Part shown: in pieces, positions 63,201 to 64,000 of the stretch | Numbering within the stretch: position 1 is the first letter of the stretch | Layout: each line of letters begins with the position of its first letter | Assembly (NCBI GenBank): GCA_009746045.1 | Contig: RPFO01000253.1 | Coordinates: 4,089,832-4,153,831 of the forward strand | Source: Mesostigma viride | Lineage: Eukaryota > Streptophyta > Mesostigmatophyceae > Mesostigmatales > Mesostigmataceae | Length of the DNA: 64,000 nt | Direction: 5' to 3' | The notes under the pieces: model-generated | Database searches by the model: none | What the model was told of the DNA's origin: nothing | The model's input: the letters and a program-made list of their open reading frames with translations, nothing else | Made by a program: the position numbers and the translations under genes

Positions 63201-63364
63201 TTGGCAGTCTTCCGCTTACCAGACCATGCGCGCGAGCCCTGTAGGGTATCCCAACGTTGGGCAGTCAGGAACGATCGCTGGCTCCATGTCGTTCGCCGTA
63301 CCCGTGAAGCTGAGCGAGGTGTCAGGACCCAGCAGTATCATTCTCGATGTCAAGCAGTTGCCTG
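45272..63364 (-). CDS. Receptor-type class III nucleotide cyclase (multi-exon)
   Basis: Exons in coding order: 63364-63220 (start could be 63361), 61835-61582, 58949-58805, 57389-57136, 54164-54044, 52975-52710, 52188-51972, 51340-51217, 50570-50385, 49666-49593, 48917-47884, 46789-46564, 45760-45272. All have GT-AG ends, and phases agree except between 51217 and 50570, where a small exon may be missing. The ectodomain has three modules of about 130 residues, each from two exons with a split Trp codon (ARMVW|YRFTSS, ARVAW|YKFVTL, INW|YYGRTQ). They resemble PPC-type beta-sandwiches (YTFEVRNATFDTVLRI ... NVTYYLAVHGW..AAGDF). Next come one membrane helix (LLIALLAGLLGAAVLGLAAA), catalytic domain C1 (VITDIEGSTSLWEWNP, GYESDTEGDSF), domain C2 (FRGLRMQIGM, YFGPIVNRAARIAA) and a coiled-coil tail. 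The product converts ATP or GTP to a cyclic nucleotide at a membrane. The 5' end may lie beyond the window. Confidence 0.8.
46257..46510 (-). repeat. Three copies of a cyclase exon end and donor in the following intron
   Basis: The true exon ends gggcaagtttgacttcaag|gtatgg at 46564. Copies lie at 46510-46476 (gggcaagtttgactttaag|g taagg), 46380-46349 (gagcaaacttgacctcaag|gtacg) and 46290-46257 (gggcacgttggattccaag|gtgagg). Each retains a GT donor, and the intervening intron sequence (gcattccgca...) is also repeated. The units are roughly 85-125 bp apart. Confidence 0.85.
46804..46958 (+). repeat. (GGGT)n microsatellite, about 150 bp
   Basis: A nearly pure ggtg/gggt tract lies in the intron between 47884 and 46789, directly upstream (on the coding strand) of the acceptor. 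On the minus strand it is (CACC)n, so it doubles as a pyrimidine-rich stretch before the acceptor. The open Pro-Thr-His frames across it are repeat artefacts. Confidence 0.9.
47086..47110 (+). repeat. Poly-C tract of about 22 bases
   Basis: A C run sits inside the same cyclase intron. On the coding strand it is poly-G. No coding sequence is nearby. Confidence 0.8.
49195..49430 (-). repeat. Three copies of the C1-start exon end in the following intron
   Basis: The true 74 bp exon ends catgaagaaggcgctggcca tccaccataat|gtgagt at 49593. Copies are at 49430-49392 (acgaaggcactggcaatctg ccacagt gtgagc), 49334-49297 (aagagagcgctggccattca ccgcaat gtgagc) and 49231-49195 (aagcaggcgctggccatcca ccacaat gagag, GT lost). 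Each encodes a near match of MKKALAIHHN. They look like decoy or spare exon ends. Confidence 0.88.
49904..49990 (-). repeat. Copies of the transmembrane-exon end and donor
   Basis: The true exon ends gccgccgtcatcacgg|gtaggc at 50385. Diverged copies in the intron, ctgctgccgtcacag|gtaggg (about 49985-49962), ggctgacaccatgg|gtaggg and ggctgccatttgag|gtaggg, follow at about 26 bp steps. The similarity is weaker than in the other arrays. Confidence 0.6.
50105..50384 (-). repeat. 87-90 bp tandem repeat starting at the donor
   Basis: The units catcccacggggcgccgagc ttgcaa...tgtatcacacgaacaatgc...cctccttttgcctac occur three times, plus a partial fourth that begins exactly at the splice donor at 50384. 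The copies are more than 90% alike. The array forms the first ~280 bp of the intron. Confidence 0.88.
52308..52709 (-). repeat. 80 bp satellite carrying splice-donor copies
   Basis: The true exon end is ctgacgcagg|gtaaggaggg at 52710. Near-perfect 80 bp units follow downstream on the coding strand, with the corresponding ctgaactcaggg taaggaggg at about 52640, 52560, 52480, 52400 and 52320. Each unit also has ggaaattttcctcatcctg and catcccccttatatcccgtg (plus-strand reading). The first unit starts right at the donor. Confidence 0.9.
54891..54918. repeat. 28 bp perfect palindrome in an intron
   Basis: The sequence tttacactactata is followed directly by its reverse complement. The AT-rich flank tatatgtatatatatat adds to a likely cruciform or transcript hairpin. 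About 145 bp further on (55083) a related segment, cgccaagcacccagctctgg gctaat, repeats gccaagcacccagctatggg at 54937. Confidence 0.8.
55000..57135 (-). other. Cyclase intron, part without features
   Basis: It lies between ectodomain exons 57136 and 54164. Short open frames have no family signature. I see only AT-rich microsatellite patches near 55040-55080. Confidence 0.5.
58378..58512. repeat. Dispersed intronic repeat, copy 1
   Basis: It shares tctcctgatcc-aggcatc, gactgtgaaaaa-ctctttaccggagag and the flanking cgaaaataggacct with 63484-63610. On the minus strand the order (ggatcaggaga ... aggtcctnttttcgattcc) is reminiscent of a degraded tRNA with a B-box-like end, so a tRNA-derived SINE is possible. 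That is a weak inference. Confidence 0.45.
59213..61149 (-). other. Cyclase intron, no further gene seen
   Basis: It lies between exons 61582 and 58949. No open frame with a family motif was found on either strand, and no transposon ends were noticed. Confidence 0.5.
61150..61400. repeat. Tandem repeat with aacaggacacggcgcgcagc
   Basis: The core caggacacggcgcgcagc (first copy caggacatgccgcacagtc) occurs five times between 61163 and 61402, with intervals of about 36-80 bp. Two larger units also share ttgtatggtactactatata caactatggtaat. It lies in the intron following exon 61582. Confidence 0.82.
61836..63219 (-). other. Cyclase intron between the first two ectodomain exons
   Basis: No further gene or mobile element is supported. 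Local open frames do not show motifs. Confidence 0.5.
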
Positions 63365-63483
63365 CTAGCATCCGCACCCCGGCATAAGCACCAAGCCGCA
63401 CCGCGGGGACACGTAAAAACGGAAATAGTGTGTTGCGGGTTGTGAGCGGTGTTCTGGCACTGCGAAATTTTCAGTACCATACT

Positions 63484-63610
63484 ACAATCGAACACAGGAC
63501 CTCTTGCACGATTTCGCACTATAGGGGTCTCCTGATCCTATGGCATCCCAAGCTATAGCCCGGCGACTGTGAAAAAGCTCTTTACCGGAGAGCGGTGTAA
63601 GTTCGTCCGA
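63484..63610. repeat. Dispersed intronic repeat, copy 2
   Basis: It is the counterpart of 58378-58512 in the same orientation, sharing gatttcgc, gtctcctgatcc, atggcatcc and ctctttaccggagag. Its position relative to the nearest ectodomain exon differs from copy 1, so it is not simply part of the exon duplication. Confidence 0.45.
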
Positions 63611-63885
63611 AATTCCCCAATGTGTACCAGCGGATCGAATGTAGCTGAAATTCCCAGAAGGGCGAATGTGAGCTGGAGTAGTGACAAAACAATGATGATA
63701 AAGGTCATCATGATCATGATTGTGAGGGCCATACCGTACGTGCAGCCATCGATGCGACGCGCTGCATGCCTAGAGCGATGCCTGCATGGCACATTCCTTA
63801 TTCCATACGCACGTGTAATGGGAGCAACTGTGCGGGATCTAAGGTCGGCATAGCCCAAGGAGCCGTGGCCGTGGCCGTGCCGCAT
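63553..63885 (-). CDS. Possible N-terminal exon of the cyclase (signal anchor)
   Basis: The minus-strand frame contains MALTIMIMMTFIIIVLSLLQ followed by LTFALLGISATFDPLVHIGE, a convincing hydrophobic helix near an N-terminus, upstream of the first ectodomain exon. That would suit a signal peptide or anchor. However, the donors I can see (ctg|gtacac, ccg|gtaaag) are in phase 0, while the next exon needs one base carried over. The link is therefore not demonstrated, and the exon may belong to another gene or be chance. Confidence 0.3.
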   Translation of the reverse strand: MRHGHGHGSLGYADLRSRTVAPITRAYGIRNVPCRHRSRHAARRIDGCTYGMALTIMIMMTFIIIVLSLLQLTFALLGISATFDPLVHIGEFRTNLHRSPVKSFFTVAGL

Positions 63886-64000
63886 GCCATCCCCTGGCGA
63901 GGTTAAGTAAGGATCATTATAATCAATTCAGTGGTAATCATTAGCCATTCCCTGGTTGAATGATCATGAGAATAAAGTAAGAAGATGCTCTTCCTGCAGA

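Overview
This is nuclear DNA of a eukaryote: the genes are split by GT-AG introns, intergenic and intron sequence is long, microsatellites are abundant, and there are several non-LTR retrotransposons and a large cut-and-paste transposon. A plant-type EREX (RAB5-effector) PX protein next to an algal-style receptor nucleotide cyclase points to a green alga (chlorophyte or prasinophyte). That placement is inference from protein families only. No tRNA, rRNA, CRISPR or bacterial-type gene was seen.

Layout. 1-6.7 kb: the first two exons of a SET-domain methyltransferase gene running off the left edge, a proline-rich ORF, and dead LINE fragments. 7.4-14.4 kb: a complete six-exon EREX-like gene that is open apart from one frameshift in a run of nine G. 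14.6-17.0 kb: a LINE relic and a 1.4 kb / 0.58 kb tandem duplication. 17.1-28.1 kb: an 11,013 bp DNA transposon with 33 bp perfect terminal inverted repeats and a 3 bp target duplication (CCG). It holds two divergent genes, a 1,074-residue three-exon DDE-type transposase and a zinc-binding/Gly-Met-repeat protein, on either side of a 552 bp nested palindrome. 28.1-44.6 kb: a nest of two LINE families. LINE A has ORF1 plus an endonuclease/RT ORF2. LINE B has an L1-type ORF1 only in every copy seen. The nest also contains a 1,346 bp piggyBac-like non-autonomous element and a 295 bp SINE-like insertion. Target duplications let the insertion order be read. 45.3-63.4 kb, minus strand: a large receptor-type class III nucleotide cyclase with at least three ectodomain modules, each coded by two exons, then a membrane helix and tandem catalytic domains whose key residues complement each other.

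The most unusual signals are: (1) the 11 kb transposon and its central palindrome; (2) a recurrent pattern in six introns of two unrelated genes, where the last part of the upstream exon plus its 5' splice site, or the intron start beside it, is tandemly copied into the intron; (3) LINEs that end in TTAA-rich tails, insert into each other's tails, and twice carry a 3' tail at both ends; (4) homologous 5' leaders on LINE A and LINE B although their ORF1 proteins differ.

The two LINEs, the transposon and the MITE make up about 45% of the window. The host genes are an endosomal trafficking protein, a membrane receptor cyclase and a protein methyltransferase. They show no functional link to one another.
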